From contig SWBL01000109.1 of the NCBI GenBank assembly GCA_024195585.1, forward strand, positions 80,367 through 144,366: DNA of 64,000 bases, given 5' to 3'. The position numbers were made by a program, and so were the translations under genes. Positions 20,108 to 32,021 of the stretch are shown here, piece after piece. Under the pieces are notes generated by a model. The model made no database searches and was not told where the DNA came from. It saw only the letters and a program-made list of their open reading frames with translations. Position 1 is the stretch's first letter, and each line of letters opens with the position of its first letter. The DNA is from Aureobasidium sp. EXF-3400 (lineage: Eukaryota; Ascomycota; Dothideomycetes; Dothideales; Saccotheciaceae).

Positions 20108-22849
20108 ATGACTACCCTTCCTATCATCCCGCTGGCAGAGGGATCCGTTCTCCTGCCAGGCCTCACGCTCCGCATTCCGCTGCAGGGTCGTGGCGATATT
20201 GCCGCCATCCTCGCAAACATCTACAGCAAAGCTGCCACTCCGACCCCCGATCACTCCTCTGTCACTGTTGGATGTCTTCCTGTAAACTCTCCTTATCTCA
20301 GCTCCGATGGTCAGAAGCTTCTCGATGATGGTAACGACTCGAAAGGACGCCCCGTTGCCGCCATCAACCCTGCCCACGCTACCAAAGATCAGCTGTTCTC
20401 AGTGGGTACACTTGCAAAGGTTTCGGGTGTTCAAGGAAAGAGAAGAGGCGAATTGGCTCTTGTAGTCGAGGGTGTGAGCCGCTTTCAAGTCAACTCTTTC
20501 GTCAAGATTCGTCCCTACTTTGAAGCTGAAGTCAACATCCATACCGATGAACATGTCGATGAGTCCGACACGGAGATTCAGGCTCTCTTCGCCGAACTCA
20601 AGCAACTCTCCCGCGAACTGCTCGCCCTCATCAGACTCTCCTCTTTGTTACCACGTGCCCCAGCTACCACCCTATCGCCACTCCTCGCTCGTCGCCTTGA
20701 ACTTTTCATCGTCAGAAAAGACCTACAAGAAGCCGGTGTTCTAGCAGACTTTATGACAAATATCATAGAGTGTTCCCACGAGGACAAACTGCGAATCATT
20801 TCAGCCCTTCCACTCAAGCTTCGCCTCGAACGTGCTGTCGACCTGCTACAACGAAATGTCTCGAGTATTCAGGGCAACAACCGCATCTTGTCTATCAAGT
20901 CTGCCGATTCAGATAGTGACGGGGACTCGGATCAAGCCGCACGAATGCGTCGACAGCAGTTGCTAAGAAGATTTGGTGGCCGTCCTGGCTCGCCAATGAG
21001 CCTCGGTAAACCTGACGATGAAGAAGAGCCCAACGAGATTGATGAGCTGAGAAAGCGTATCGACGATGCTAAGCTGTCTCCAGAGGCCGCCAAAGTCGCC
21101 GAACGAGAGCTGAAGAGACTCTCCAAGATGAACCCTGCCCAAGCCGATTATCAGGTTTGCAGAACTTACCTTGAGAACCTTGCCGAGATCCCTTGGACAA
21201 AATTTACCGAAGACAAGCTCGACCCTGCAACGCTGTCGCGGGCACGCAAGCAGTTAGATGATGACCACTATGGTCTCGACAAGATCAAGAAGAGACTGCT
21301 CGAATACTTGGCTGTACTCAAGCTCAAGCAACAGGTGAACGCCAACCTCCAATCTCAAATTGACAAGATCAATGAAGAGGCCAATGCTTCAAACAAGTCT
21401 GAGAACGCTGAGGGGTCTGACAAGAAACCTGAACAGACACCCGAGGAAATCAAGATTTTGAGCAAGAAGCGTATGGTTGACAAGTCACCTATCTTGCTTC
21501 TCGTGGGACCACCAGGTGTTGGAAAGACTAGTTTGGCCAAGTCAGTTGCCACTGCACTAGGACGAAAGTTCCACAGAATCTCTCTTGGTGGTGTACGAGA
21601 TGAAGCCGAGATCCGTGGACATCGCCGAACATACGTTGCAGCAATGCCTGGTTTGATTGTCAGTGGCCTTAAGAAGGTCGGAGTTTCCAACCCTGTGTTC
21701 TTGTTGGATGAGATTGACAAGATTGGCACATCTAGCCACCACGGCGACCCTTCAGCAGCCATGCTCGAAGTTCTGGACCCTGAGCAGAACAACACCTTTA
21801 CTGACCATTATGTCAACATTCCTATCGACCTCAGCAAGGTCTTGTTCATCGCTACAGCCAACTCTCTCGATACAATTCCAGCACCCTTGTTAGACAGAAT
21901 GGAAACCATCCAACTACCTGGTTACACTATTGTCGAGAAGCGACACATTGCCAATCGTCACCTGATACCAAAGCAGATCACCACCAATGGCCTTAATCAC
22001 GACCAGGTCTCGATTGCTGAAGACGTTCTTGACAAGATCATCACTTCTTACACTCGGGAAGCCGGTGTGCGCAACCTTGAGCGTGAGATTGGCTCTGTCT
22101 GTCGCAGCAAGGCTGTAGCGTATGCCGAAGCCTCTGATGCAAGCTCCACTTCCTCCTACAGCCCAACAGTACGAATGGAGGATCTGGAAGAAATTCTTGG
22201 TATTGAACGTTTCGAGGAAGAGATTGCTGCTACCACATCACGTCCCGGTGTTGTCACTGGCCTTGTTGCATACAGCTCGGGCAGTCAGGGCAGTATTTTG
22301 TTCATTGAAGTGGCTGATATGCCAGGCTCTGGACGTGTGCAACTTACTGGCAAGCTTGGCGATGTGCTCAAGGAATCTGTCGAGGTTGCTTTGACATGGG
22401 TGAAAGCTCATGCTTTCGAACTCGCCTTGACACATGACCCTGCCGAGGACATCATGAAGAATCGCAGTATCCATGTACACTGTCCAAGTGGCGCTATTCC
22501 CAAGGATGGACCTTCTGCAGGCTTAGCACATACCATTGCGCTGGTCAGCTTGTTCAGTGGCAAGCCTGTTCCACCGACTCTCGCCATGACTGGCGAATTC
22601 AGTCTACGTGGCAAGGTGCTTCCCGTTGGCGGCATCAAAGAGAAGTTGATTGGCGCACTTCGCGCTGGCGTCAAAAAGGTCTTGTTACCGAATGCCAACA
22701 AAAAAGACGTCAAGGATCTGCCTGAAGAAGTCCTCTCCGGCCTTGAAATTTGTCATGTTGGTCATATCTGGGAAGCGATGCGCCAAGTCTGGCCTGATGA
22801 CCACTGGCCTGGCGAGAGACAGTGGGATGGCCTTGAAAGCCGCCTCTAG
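20108..22849 (+). CDS. Peroxisomal Lon protease
   Basis: ATP-dependent serine protease of the peroxisome matrix. From the ATG at 20108 it has 913 residues, one exon. Order: N-terminal substrate domain starting [23 protein letters not shown]+ domain with Walker [10 protein letters not shown] (G467, K473), Walker [12 protein letters not shown] and sensor regions; protease domain with catalytic Ser803 in [12 protein letters not shown] and Lys844 in GGIKEK. The C-terminus is SRL, a peroxisomal targeting signal type 1, which separates it from mitochondrial Pim1. The frame is open upstream to an ATG at 19985, which would add 41 residues; I prefer 20108 because peroxisomal Lons normally begin just before the LPLIPL motif. 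An inserted acidic linker ([10 protein letters not shown]) precedes the helical part. Confidence 0.95.
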   Translation: MTTLPIIPLAEGSVLLPGLTLRIPLQGRGDIAAILANIYSKAATPTPDHSSVTVGCLPVNSPYLSSDGQKLLDDGNDSKGRPVAAINPAHATKDQLFSVGTLAKVSGVQGKRRGELALVVEGVSRFQVNSFVKIRPYFEAEVNIHTDEHVDESDTEIQALFAELKQLSRELLALIRLSSLLPRAPATTLSPLLARRLELFIVRKDLQEAGVLADFMTNIIECSHEDKLRIISALPLKLRLERAVDLLQRNVSSIQGNNRILSIKSADSDSDGDSDQAARMRRQQLLRRFGGRPGSPMSLGKPDDEEEPNEIDELRKRIDDAKLSPEAAKVAERELKRLSKMNPAQADYQVCRTYLENLAEIPWTKFTEDKLDPATLSRARKQLDDDHYGLDKIKKRLLEYLAVLKLKQQVNANLQSQIDKINEEANASNKSENAEGSDKKPEQTPEEIKILSKKRMVDKSPILLLVGPPGVGKTSLAKSVATALGRKFHRISLGGVRDEAEIRGHRRTYVAAMPGLIVSGLKKVGVSNPVFLLDEIDKIGTSSHHGDPSAAMLEVLDPEQNNTFTDHYVNIPIDLSKVLFIATANSLDTIPAPLLDRMETIQLPGYTIVEKRHIANRHLIPKQITTNGLNHDQVSIAEDVLDKIITSYTREAGVRNLEREIGSVCRSKAVAYAEASDASSTSSYSPTVRMEDLEEILGIERFEEEIAATTSRPGVVTGLVAYSSGSQGSILFIEVADMPGSGRVQLTGKLGDVLKESVEVALTWVKAHAFELALTHDPAEDIMKNRSIHVHCPSGAIPKDGPSAGLAHTIALVSLFSGKPVPPTLAMTGEFSLRGKVLPVGGIKEKLIGALRAGVKKVLLPNANKKDVKDLPEEVLSGLEICHVGHIWEAMRQVWPDDHWPGERQWDGLESRL

Positions 22850-23842
22850 GGCCCCTCCACGTTTTGTGTATGCTTTATGATGGGGTGCTGACTGTATATA
22901 CGAAATGATTTTCTTTTTGGTTCAACATTGTATGACTTCTTTTGCCATCTTGTACATTCGATACTTCTTCTATTGTAACCATTTCTCAAAAATATGTCCA
23001 GCCGGATACGTTATTTCCAGGTTTCCTCCGTGTACACGATTTGCCGCCTATACCGCGATCAACGGAGGGAATTCCAGCGCCGATCCTCATCTGTCGGTAA
23101 CATGGTTATTCGTTCTCTTCCAAGCTTCCTTCCAAGAACGCCGTCAAAGCACGATCTTCTTTTCTAGCAAACTGTAGCCGCATACAAGGAAAAAAATCAA
23201 GGCACAGGGCGTTGTTAGGCCCCCTTCGATGTCGACACGAGCCTCATTACGTGGGACTTGAATTAAGGCAAGTGTAGCCGAAGATCGGAATTAGGCCGCT
23301 CGAGCGAGTCAGAGCGAACTTGGATGTCAAGCGGGCGGCTCTGCACGTTTTCTGTCTAATGAACACTGCTTGATCCGATCGTTACGAAAAGATAGCTGGA
23401 CATGTCGTGGATCCGGCATGGGCAAGACGTAATTGTTTTCAGGCCGTTGTTATACTGACGCGAGCGCCCTGAGACGCACTAGCAAAGGCGGACCTCATCC
23501 CGAGGCTTTGGTGGAGCCTTAATCCCTAATTATTGATGGTGTATCGTCGATTGCCGACTCATTATTGCGTCTACTGTATACGTACACCGCACTTTACCTG
23601 AAGAAGCATGTGAAGATTGAGATGCGGCAATCGCCAGTGGCTGGCAGCTGCCCTGGCCAGGGTCTGACCACGTTGACAGCTTGATAAGCGCATTTTGGCA
23701 CACGCATGAGCCATCAACATGCGCTTGCGGTCACAAACAGCTTGGCGGATGCATCGGGTTCTTTCTTTCTACGATTCTTGAGTCGTCTTCTATTCATACC
23801 CGTCCAAGAACCCATGGGGTAGGCTTTCGGATCTGAACAGCC
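22850..23842. promoter_or_regulatory. Interval between Lon and the histidine kinase gene
   Basis: About 1 kb, no supported gene. It would contain the Lon 3' UTR (T-rich around 22905-22990) and the kinase promoter. Confidence 0.4.
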
Positions 23843-26800
23843 ATGTCTGCCACAGTCGACGTCGAGGCTATGAGCCCTCAAGACCGAGCCCGCTACGAGA
23901 GGAAACGCGAGCATGAGTTTTACAGGTTTGACAGAAGCCAAATCCCGAATTCTCGCTCGACGTCAACGTTAAGTGCTTTCTAGCTACTACGAACCGCTAC
24001 GAATACTCGCTGGGCCCGACATCAAATGGACCGATCCCAACTCCCCCGAACACATTGCAGAGCACAATCCGACCTCCTCTACGGATAAAGCTTTGACTGC
24101 CTTCTGCCAACTTGCTGCTCTCCGTCTCAAAGCCAGGCGGGCTATGATCTTCTGTTTTGACAGCCAACATGCATACACCCTCGGCGAAGCCACGCAAACT
24201 CTGTCGTTTGAAGACGACAACATCCACGATAACGGAGACAACCTCTGGCTGGGCATGACCAAGCTCCCTCGCGGCTTCACAGTATGTGAACACACTGTCA
24301 TGCTACCGACAAATCATGGTAGCAACGCCAACGACGAAAATGCATCGAGGATACATATAGTCAACGACCTTCGCGAGGACTCGAGATTCTGCAATCAACC
24401 ATATGTCGTGGGGGGTGTCAAGGCTCGCTTCTATGCTGGTGTGCCCATCACCACTGCCAAGGGCTATAACATTGGTGCTTTTGTAAGTTGCCCTGCCCAG
24501 TGAGCACTTTATCTTGCGCTGACCTAGTCTAGTGGTAAGCATTGCAAGACATTGACGGAGCTCATCAGACGAAGGGTTTGGAGCTAACAATAATCGTGCT
24601 AGTATATTGGATGACCACCCTCGAAAAGGGCTTGAGAACAAAGATATTCGATTCATCCAAGAAATGAGTTCTTTGGTGATGGAACATTTAGAGATGCTGA
24701 AGGCGCGTGCAGAACAGCGTAGAGGTACCTTGATGGTGAAAGCTCTCAATTCATTCATGGAGAACGAGCCAGGTGCTCAAGAGACAACCAAATCGCCGCC
24801 TCCTGCTACCACGAAGACACTGGAAGCCATCGCTCACGCCACAGAGATGGCTAATTCAGAGGGTATCGAATCCTCGGAACACATGGTTGAACAATTGACT
24901 CTGCAACATAAATTGGAGGACGAGAATGCACTGTTGACGACAGGCCGAACTTTGAACTCGATCGTTGCGGAGACCACTAATAACAAAACACCAATGACAC
25001 CTGAGATCGTGCGACCTTCGATGCCACGCAGAGACAGCACAAAATCGATTACCGGCTTGGTCACGAAGAAGGAGGAAGATCCTCTCAAACTCCGAGATCA
25101 AGTCGCGAGTAATGCGATGCAGTCTGCCGCAGATTACATTCGGACGGCGGTCGGTGCGGACGGTGTTCTGTTCCTGGATGCTTCCATGTCAAACTTTGGA
25201 GAATTAGCAGACGAGGAGGCCATGGATAATTCAAAACCAGGACGCGAACCTGAGCTTTTTACTAGCGACACAGAAGGAGCCGGCAGTGCCACGGATACAG
25301 TTGACAGGCTCAACAATCAGGAAGATGTGTCCAAGCCCTGCTCGGTCTTTGGAGCATCCTATGGACTGGTACCAGCCAATTTCACACCACCACATGCTGA
25401 GATTCCCAAAAAGCTATTACAGTCTTTATTGAGATGTCACAAGCACGGCAAAGTCTTCTTGTATGGCGCTGAAGGCGATTACACTTCGGATACTCATACC
25501 TCGGACGGCTCGGGCTTTGTGGACATGCAATCTACATCTTTGACGTCCACCAGCGGCCGCGGCGCGAAGGATTCCTCCTTCCAAAGACGCAAGCGATCGA
25601 CAAGGTCCGCGCTTGGTAAGAAGCTAGGAGCCTTATTCCCACAGGCAAGAAGCCTGATGTTACTTGGTCTCTGGAACATGTCTCGAGATCGATGGGACGC
25701 TGGCTGTATCGTCTACTCAAACTCGCCAATTCGGGTGTTTTCTCTCGAGTCCGAGATGTGTTACCTCAAAGCGTTCTGTGATGTTATTACTGCCAAGATT
25801 GGACGACTGGATATGGAGATGTCGCACAAGGTCAAGTCAGACTTCATGTCATCGATCAGTCACGAGCTGCGCAGCCCACTGCACGGTATTCTTGGAACCG
25901 CTGAATTCGTTCATGATCAGATTCACGACGATGAAACATCGGAGATGATATCGCAAATTCAAGTCTGTGGCCAAACATTGCTTGATGTAGTGGACCATCT
26001 ACTTGACTTCTCGAAGGTCAACTCTGTTTCCAAGCACAACAGAAAACAGTTGCAGACTGGTATCGATCAGAGAAATCGTAACCGCTCGAGCGGTTTGAGC
26101 AGGACTGAAACGCTTGGAGGCATGGTCGTTGAGAAGACGAACGTTTTGCTTGATGAGTTGACAGAAGAAGTGATTGATACTGCAGTCTATTCGTTCTGCT
26201 GCTCAAAAGACAGCCAAACGCTCGATCAGCGCAAAGTCACGGTTATCACTGACATCGATCCTAGCGCTTTGTCTTTGAGCTGCGTCATTGCGGTTGGAGC
26301 CTGGAAGAGATTGTGCATCAATCTTACCAACAATGCACTCAAATACACCGAGCGAGGCTACATAGTAACCTCTCTCAAGCTAATACCTCCGAACGACAAG
26401 CAAAAGCGTTCTCGAGTACGGTTGACAATCACGGATAGTGGTAAAGGTATCTCTAAGGAGTTCATGACCAGTCAATTGTTCCGTGCATTCGCCCAGGAAG
26501 ACGACTTGTCGGAGGGTACAGGTCTGGGCATGAGCATGGTTGCTAAGATTGTGAAAAACCTCGGAGGACATATCGACGTACAAAGCAAGAAGGATGTGGG
26601 CACAACAGTTTCTGTCACTATGCCGCTGGACGTCAAAGGAAGCGGAGACGCCCAGCGCATCCACAACCGTACATTGTCATCTGGACCAACAATGATATCC
26701 ATGCACTGTCTGGGCTTCGCGCCTACCGAGCCACTTCGGGAAAAGACCATCATGGCCGGCCGCGACTTCCAGATCGAGACACTGCGCAAAACGTGTCGAC

Positions 26801-27879
26801 AACTCAACGTCATGGTGTCTCCCTCCAGTTGGTCGGCTCCTAACGGTTTCGATCTAGCAATGGTCACTGAAGAGGATGTACCAGAACTTCTAAGGCTCTT
26901 GCAGCCGACTTTGACAAGGACACCTCACGCCGGTCCTGACACGATACGTGCCATACGGACGAAACCTCTTCTGGTCATCTGCAGGAACTGCCGTTCACGA
27001 CGGGAATTGAAGGAGTCTGCACTTAACCAGCTGGTCCACGGTCATGTTGAATATGTATCACAGCCATGTGGTCCACGGAAGCTCGCGGCCGCCATCAGGA
27101 GGTGTGTTAGTGACACGCCTAATTCTGACTCTTGGTCAGAAAACTCACCCACACCCCAGGCAAATTCATTGCAACGGCCTTCTGATTCCGGCTTTCCTTT
27201 CCCAGCAAGACGACCATCGGAAGATCCCAACATGCAAACACCGAGGCCACCACTACCGGAGTCTTTCAGGCAGAGAAGCCACGAGAACAAACCTTCATCA
27301 CTTCCCAAAGACTCGCCAATGGATAGTTTCGAGCAGAACAAGGTCGTCACTGCCTCGACGAAGCCCACGCCTTCGAAAGCAGCGGTGGAAGTTGACCCCT
27401 CGAAGCCAACACTACTGCTTGTCGATGATAACGTAAGTCAACCACATGTTCGGACATCATTGACTAGACTAATGTCCACATAGGCAGTAAACCTCCGTCT
27501 AATCACCGCATACGCCAAAAAGCACGGCCACCCCAAACTCACAGCGACAAACGGTCTCGAAGCCTTTGAAGCATACAAAGCCGCTGCGCTCGGCAACACC
27601 AACTCGACTACGCCCAAACCCGAAGTCGTACTCATGGACATTTCCATGCCGGTCATGGATGGCTTTGAAGCCACGCGTCAGATACGAGCATTCGAGCGTA
27701 GTAATGATATCACACCGGCTACTATAATTGCACTAACAGGCCTTGGGTCTGCGGAAGCACAAGAAGAGGCTTTTGTATCTGGCATTGATTTGTTTTTAAC
27801 CAAACCTATCAAGTTGGATAAACTTACGAAGAGTTTGAATGAGATTAGGGATGGGAGTGTACATCAACAGGCATCATAG
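23843..27879 (+). CDS. Hybrid histidine kinase (GAF-HisKA-HATPase-REC)
   Basis: Phosphorelay sensor of 1269 residues. Exons 23843-23925, 23984-24482, 24533-24534 (two bases), 24603-27432 and 27484-27879. Residues about 55-230 form a GAF domain ending in GYNIGAFCILDDHPRKGL once the 2-base exon is used. Then an acidic or Ser-rich region, the dimerisation and phosphoacceptor helix SDFMSSISHELRSPLHG (H615), ATPase boxes NLTNNALKYTERG (N), ITDSGKGIS (G1), LFRAFAQED (F) and GTGLGMSMV (G2), and a receiver domain with LLLVDDN, phosphoacceptor D1190 in LMDISMPVMDGF and K1245 in LTKPIKL. No membrane segment is seen, so it is likely cytosolic. It would pass phosphate to an HPt protein such as Ypd1. The stimulus is unknown. 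I do not assign a fungal HHK group. Confidence 0.93.
24483..24602 (+). other. Two adjacent introns flanking a 2-base exon
   Basis: Intron 24483-24532 has GTAAGT donor, GCTGAC branch and TAG acceptor. Intron 24535-24602 has GTAAGC donor, GCTAAC branch and TAG acceptor. Between them is TG (24533-24534). TG plus the following T makes Cys195 and yields GAFCILDDHPR. Removing all 120 bases together would shift the frame into a stop. The only in-frame alternative seen uses a GTGAGC donor at 24500 and adds VSCPAH in place of the Cys. Confidence 0.75.
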
Positions 27880-28514
27880 GGTGTTTGATTGTTTTGGGTA
27901 TAGGATAAATCTAGATCTAGATGGGCTGGTTTAGATGAGGTTATGTACGAATGCTTTGGAGCGGGATCCTCGAAGCATTCTTTGACAGTGTTTATGCGGC
28001 TGCTCGATGGATACGTGATGGTTCACAAATTGGTTCACACGAAAATCGTGTTCATGCTCCTTTTGAGTTATCTTCGAATCGTGCTAGGAAGAAGCATTGA
28101 TATTCTGATTGTTGTTCATTATACCGTCTTAATCCCACTCCACCACTTTCAAAAACAGAGTAGTTGCTTCACGCAGGTGCTCGTTCGCAGGTTCCTTTCT
28201 GATAACACTCTGAAAGCGGGAAGGCAAGCGAAAGTGCCATACAGGACTTTGTCGAGGAAGGACAGAACGTCACTTCTGCCAACTCATCTAATTTGTCCGA
28301 CACATCACACTCTGCAGGTATACCGTTGACGAGCAGACGATAGTTTAGTCCGAGAATTACGGGCAGAAGTTCAATTGAGATTATCGGTCTTGACGATCAT
28401 TCGCTTTTCGAAGATGTACGCTTGCGGGTTGAGGCATGTCCAACACGTAGATGAGCACATTGCTGACCAGCGTGCTCTTCATCAAAGTCACGCATTTGAG
28501 ATGGAATACGTGGT
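27880..28514. other. Convergent 3' region, no gene seen
   Basis: About 0.6 kb between the 3' ends of the kinase and the aspartic protease. No supported gene. Confidence 0.4.
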
Positions 28515-30080
28515 TTACAATAAGAAAGCACCAAACGTTATAGAGAGCAACAGAGCACCAGCCAGAGACGCCCCAAAAGTGACCTCGGCTATTTGACCAG
28601 CAGCTCCACCGCTCAGAACCGTAGACTCAGGACCAGAAGTCTGTCCCACGGCCTTGGTTGCAGTAGTGAGAGATGGGCTGACTGAGGCAGTAGCATTGCC
28701 GTCGACAGATACGGTTTGATTGGCACCGAGTGCACTTGGCTGCCTCGCTGCGTTCATGACTCCGTGGGGTCCAGCATCTACAGCAACGACATTGGAAGTG
28801 GTCGACGAGAAACGAGCTTGCGCTACGGAAATCTGTCCATTGTCCATGTCGAATATCCAGTATCCAGCGCGCATGATGGGAGTGCCTAAGAGTATGTATT
28901 TGGTCTCTGAATTGATCGGTGTGACCAGCAATTGACACGCGTCTTCTCCTCCAAGCTGTGCAACCTTGCCGGTTTTTAGTACTGCCGGAGTGAAGAACGA
29001 GGCAAGAGGAACTTCCAGTTGGGCACGATTGGTCCCATTGCCAGAGAGAGAGAAGGTAAAAGATGTCTTGTTTGCAATTTTGCTGCAAGGTACCAGTGCA
29101 ACATTGTCTTGCAGTGTGGCGCCAGTCGTGTTGATGACCTTGCTATAGACCTCAGAAGAGACAAGCCAGTCTGGAGTGCCAGAATCTGGCCACACAGGCA
29201 ATGTCTGTTCGCCAGGCGCGATGAGCGCCTCCTGCTGGCCATCCTCGTGCGTCATGGATACTTCGTCCAAGTGCAAGAAGTAAGAGAGGATCGTTGGGTC
29301 ACCGTTATCCGCTTTACTTGGCAGAATGTTCAAGGTTGTGAGGTTGCCGGTGTATTTCTCGGTATCGAGACCACCAAACAGGATAGAGCCGTAACTGCTC
29401 ACTTCGTTGAGATAGAGACTGAAGAAACGTGAGGCAATGGCACCGGCTTCAACAAGTGACTGAACGAAAGTGGGGTACTTTGGTTGACCTTCCTTCACAG
29501 CCTCTATGTAGGGGTAGGCAAGGCCCATGATGCCAATGTAGTCGCCATTAGGTAGCATTTTGCCACTGCTTCTATGTGCTGCGCCAAAGTGAGCACCGCC
29601 GACGATGAGATCGCCGGTTTGGATCACATCAGTCACAAGGTCTGCAGCAAGAGCACCATCATTGTCGGAGGACGTGGTGACCCCGCCATAAGTTGCATTG
29701 ATGCCGCCGGGGGAAAGCATTTCGAAGGTGGATGAAGCTGATGTATTGTATGTCCCACCAGGGCATTTGGAAGCCGTTTTGCTTGATGTACAGAACGACT
29801 CAGCAGCGAGAAATATCGTGTCACTGCTTCCAGTATCGATCAATACGCTCTGGGGCTGAGGAGGGGTGCCGACGGTGAGATTGATCATATATCTATATCC
29901 GATGGAGTTGGCATAGTTGGTAGTCAATGCAGATTCTGAAGTTCCTGCCACGTCGCGTTCATTGAGATCTGGGAAGTGTGAAAGTTGTTTGCTCTCAAGA
30001 GAGAATTCGAGTGTGCCTACAGCCCGAGCTGTGGAAGCAGAGAGGAGGGTGCAGGTTACCGATGCCGAAGCAAACTTCAT
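28515..30080 (-). CDS. Pepsin-like aspartic protease, secreted and probably GPI-anchored
   Basis: Single exon, 521 residues from the ATG at 30080. A signal peptide (MKFASASVTCTLLSASTARA) comes first. The catalytic motifs are D82 in LIDTGSSDTIF and D299 in WPDSGTPDWL. Substrate-loop features YRYMINLTVGTPPQ and a C-terminal GYWIFDMDNGQISVAQ are typical of family A1. After residue 430 it becomes Ser/Thr/Ala-rich with N-glycosylation sites and ends in a hydrophobic segment (GASLAGALLLSITFGAFLL), suiting GPI attachment at the cell surface as in yapsin-like proteases. The second motif has Pro after DSGT, a little unusual but compatible with activity. It may process wall or secreted proteins. Confidence 0.9.
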   Translation of the reverse strand: MKFASASVTCTLLSASTARAVGTLEFSLESKQLSHFPDLNERDVAGTSESALTTNYANSIGYRYMINLTVGTPPQPQSVLIDTGSSDTIFLAAESFCTSSKTASKCPGGTYNTSASSTFEMLSPGGINATYGGVTTSSDNDGALAADLVTDVIQTGDLIVGGAHFGAAHRSSGKMLPNGDYIGIMGLAYPYIEAVKEGQPKYPTFVQSLVEAGAIASRFFSLYLNEVSSYGSILFGGLDTEKYTGNLTTLNILPSKADNGDPTILSYFLHLDEVSMTHEDGQQEALIAPGEQTLPVWPDSGTPDWLVSSEVYSKVINTTGATLQDNVALVPCSKIANKTSFTFSLSGNGTNRAQLEVPLASFFTPAVLKTGKVAQLGGEDACQLLVTPINSETKYILLGTPIMRAGYWIFDMDNGQISVAQARFSSTTSNVVAVDAGPHGVMNAARQPSALGANQTVSVDGNATASVSPSLTTATKAVGQTSGPESTVLSGGAAGQIAEVTFGASLAGALLLSITFGAFLL

Positions 30081-31583
30081 GGCAGCGACCAAGAGAGATG
30101 GTGATTGCAGCCAAGGGTAATGTGCTATGAACAATGGATGACGATGGAAAGATGGTCTGGAGATGGGTGCAGGTATGCTTTATGTATTGGCCATGGCCGT
30201 GAGTCGGCGGGGTGAAACGCTTGAAGGAGCTTCACAGCCATGGTTGATCGCCCGGGGACTCATTGCTAGATTCAGTATGCAGGGCGCCTGAGGCTTTGGT
30301 TGGTGGTTCCAACAATGCAGGACTTCAGGTAGATTGCACGCTGTTGCTAAATCCTTCAGCGTTGGTTTGGTTGGCTCGCAGCTTCCTGCAATTTGGCGCC
30401 GTGTCTCGGTCCTTCCGCTGCATGATGTGCATAATCCCCACATCAGGCAGCATATTCTTGCATATCACGACATGAAACATAACCCCATGGCAGAAAAAAC
30501 AGAAGTATGCGCGGCCCCCGCAACAACACAGCCACCACGAGACTATGTGAAGGATGAGATGCGCCATCCGCAACACAAGACTCACATGGCGATCTGTTGC
30601 TCACACATACCAAGCTGATCATGACCCTGCGGATCATGGCTTCAAGATGCAACAGTCCAACATCCCGTTAATTGACCCACTCGCCTGGTCTGTTCAACCT
30701 CTTCCTGGTATACAGTGCGCACTTGCGCATCCTGAGCTGCATGACTCGGTTGCTTGCAACACTCGGATCTGCACATGGCGCAAGGGTCACCTATGTACCC
30801 CAAAGCAGAGTCAAATCCTTCAACAGTCGCCGACCACTCTATACGCCTCATTCGTGAAGGTCGTCGTGGTAGATCATCGCCGTCTGTCGGGGTCTATCGA
30901 CAGTCATGTTTCAAGCGATACATGTAGTACTCTGTTTGTGCAGCATATCTGATTTCCACTTCTGGGGCTGAGTAACACGTGCATATTGCATCTCGACATT
31001 TCAAGAAGAAGGAGCGATTCAAAGCTTGCCGCCCGACATCAATCGACAGAAGCGCGAACAAACATGCGCAGCCACCACCAATTGCTGTGGGGAGGAAGCT
31101 GCGCAACAGAAATACTTTCCTCTGCAATACAAAGCTTGGTGCTTCTAACATAGCAATCTATTTTCGACCAAGCTATAGCCTTGCAAGCCTCAAGAACACG
31201 AAAATGGCATGAAACACCTCGCAAATGCTCCTCACGCAATTTGCGTTGGTAATTCTACCATCTCCAGTATTGCATGTTGGCATCCTTGGGCTTGTTGGCT
31301 CATTGACCAACGCCAACTTGATCTGTTATAGCATCTTGATGCAGACTCCACCAACATGAGCAGACGCATCCTTCGTCCACTTCAAGACTCGGTAACAACA
31401 TCTCACAGTCACCATGGTATATAAACCTACTCGATGTCCGACGGAAAGCAAATCATCAACACTCAGCATTCAAACATCCAAAGCAACCAAACAATCAACT
31501 CATCTACCACTCTTCACTCACCACTCAACACACTTGTATTCTTCTCAATCTTTAGAATCTTTACCACTCATACCTCAATCAAG
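30081..31583. promoter_or_regulatory. Divergent promoter region, protease and small secreted protein
   Basis: About 1.5 kb with no supported gene. The right end holds the promoter and leader of the small secreted protein, whose leader from 31440 is rich in CA. Confidence 0.45.
31418..31425 (+). promoter_or_regulatory. TATA box of the small secreted protein gene
   Basis: TATATAAA about 160 bases before the ATG at 31584. The distance implies a 5' leader near 130 bases, consistent with a regulated, strongly expressed gene. Confidence 0.6.
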
Positions 31584-32021
31584 ATGCAATTCTCCACCAT
31601 CATCGTTGCCCTCACCATGGCCCTTGCTTCCTCCGTCGAAGCCAAGAAGTCCCTCCACGGCAAAGGCTTCACCGGCGACGGTGTCCTCAGCGCCGGTGCT
31701 CAGTTGATCGGCGGCGTGATCGGCGGCGCCATCAACCGCCGCAGCATCCACGAGCGTCGCCAGACTGACCCTCTCGACTCGATCCCTCAGTACAACTTCG
31801 ACATGTGCCACGAATCTCTCAACGGCGCTAAGCTCACCTTCACTCCTGCTGGACCCGGTGGCTTCCAGGTTGCTGGCGTCCCTTCTACTTGCATGGTCCT
31901 CGCCACTGCTTTGACTGGCAGCTTCAATGCTGGAAATCCCATTCCGCTTGGCGCCGATTCTCTCAAGTTCACCGGTCTTACCGATGATGAGATGAACCAG
32001 CTTCAGTCTTACTTCCACTAG
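31584..32021 (+). CDS. Small secreted protein of unknown function
   Basis: Single exon of 145 residues from ATG 31584 (context TCAAGATGCAA). The first 21 residues are a clear signal peptide ending SSVEA. Then come a Gly-rich hydrophobic patch (GAQLIGGVIGGAINRR), dibasic sites suited to Kex2 (INRR, HERR), and a mature C-terminal domain with two cysteines (MCHES and STCMV) that could pair. I do not recognise the family. The codon choice is strongly biased to C-ending codons, a mark of high expression in fungi. Small size and secretion make it an effector-like or surface candidate, but nothing proves that. The frame is open upstream, but those codons lie beyond a typical leader and before the signal peptide. 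Confidence 0.8.
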   Translation: MQFSTIIVALTMALASSVEAKKSLHGKGFTGDGVLSAGAQLIGGVIGGAINRRSIHERRQTDPLDSIPQYNFDMCHESLNGAKLTFTPAGPGGFQVAGVPSTCMVLATALTGSFNAGNPIPLGADSLKFTGLTDDEMNQLQSYFH

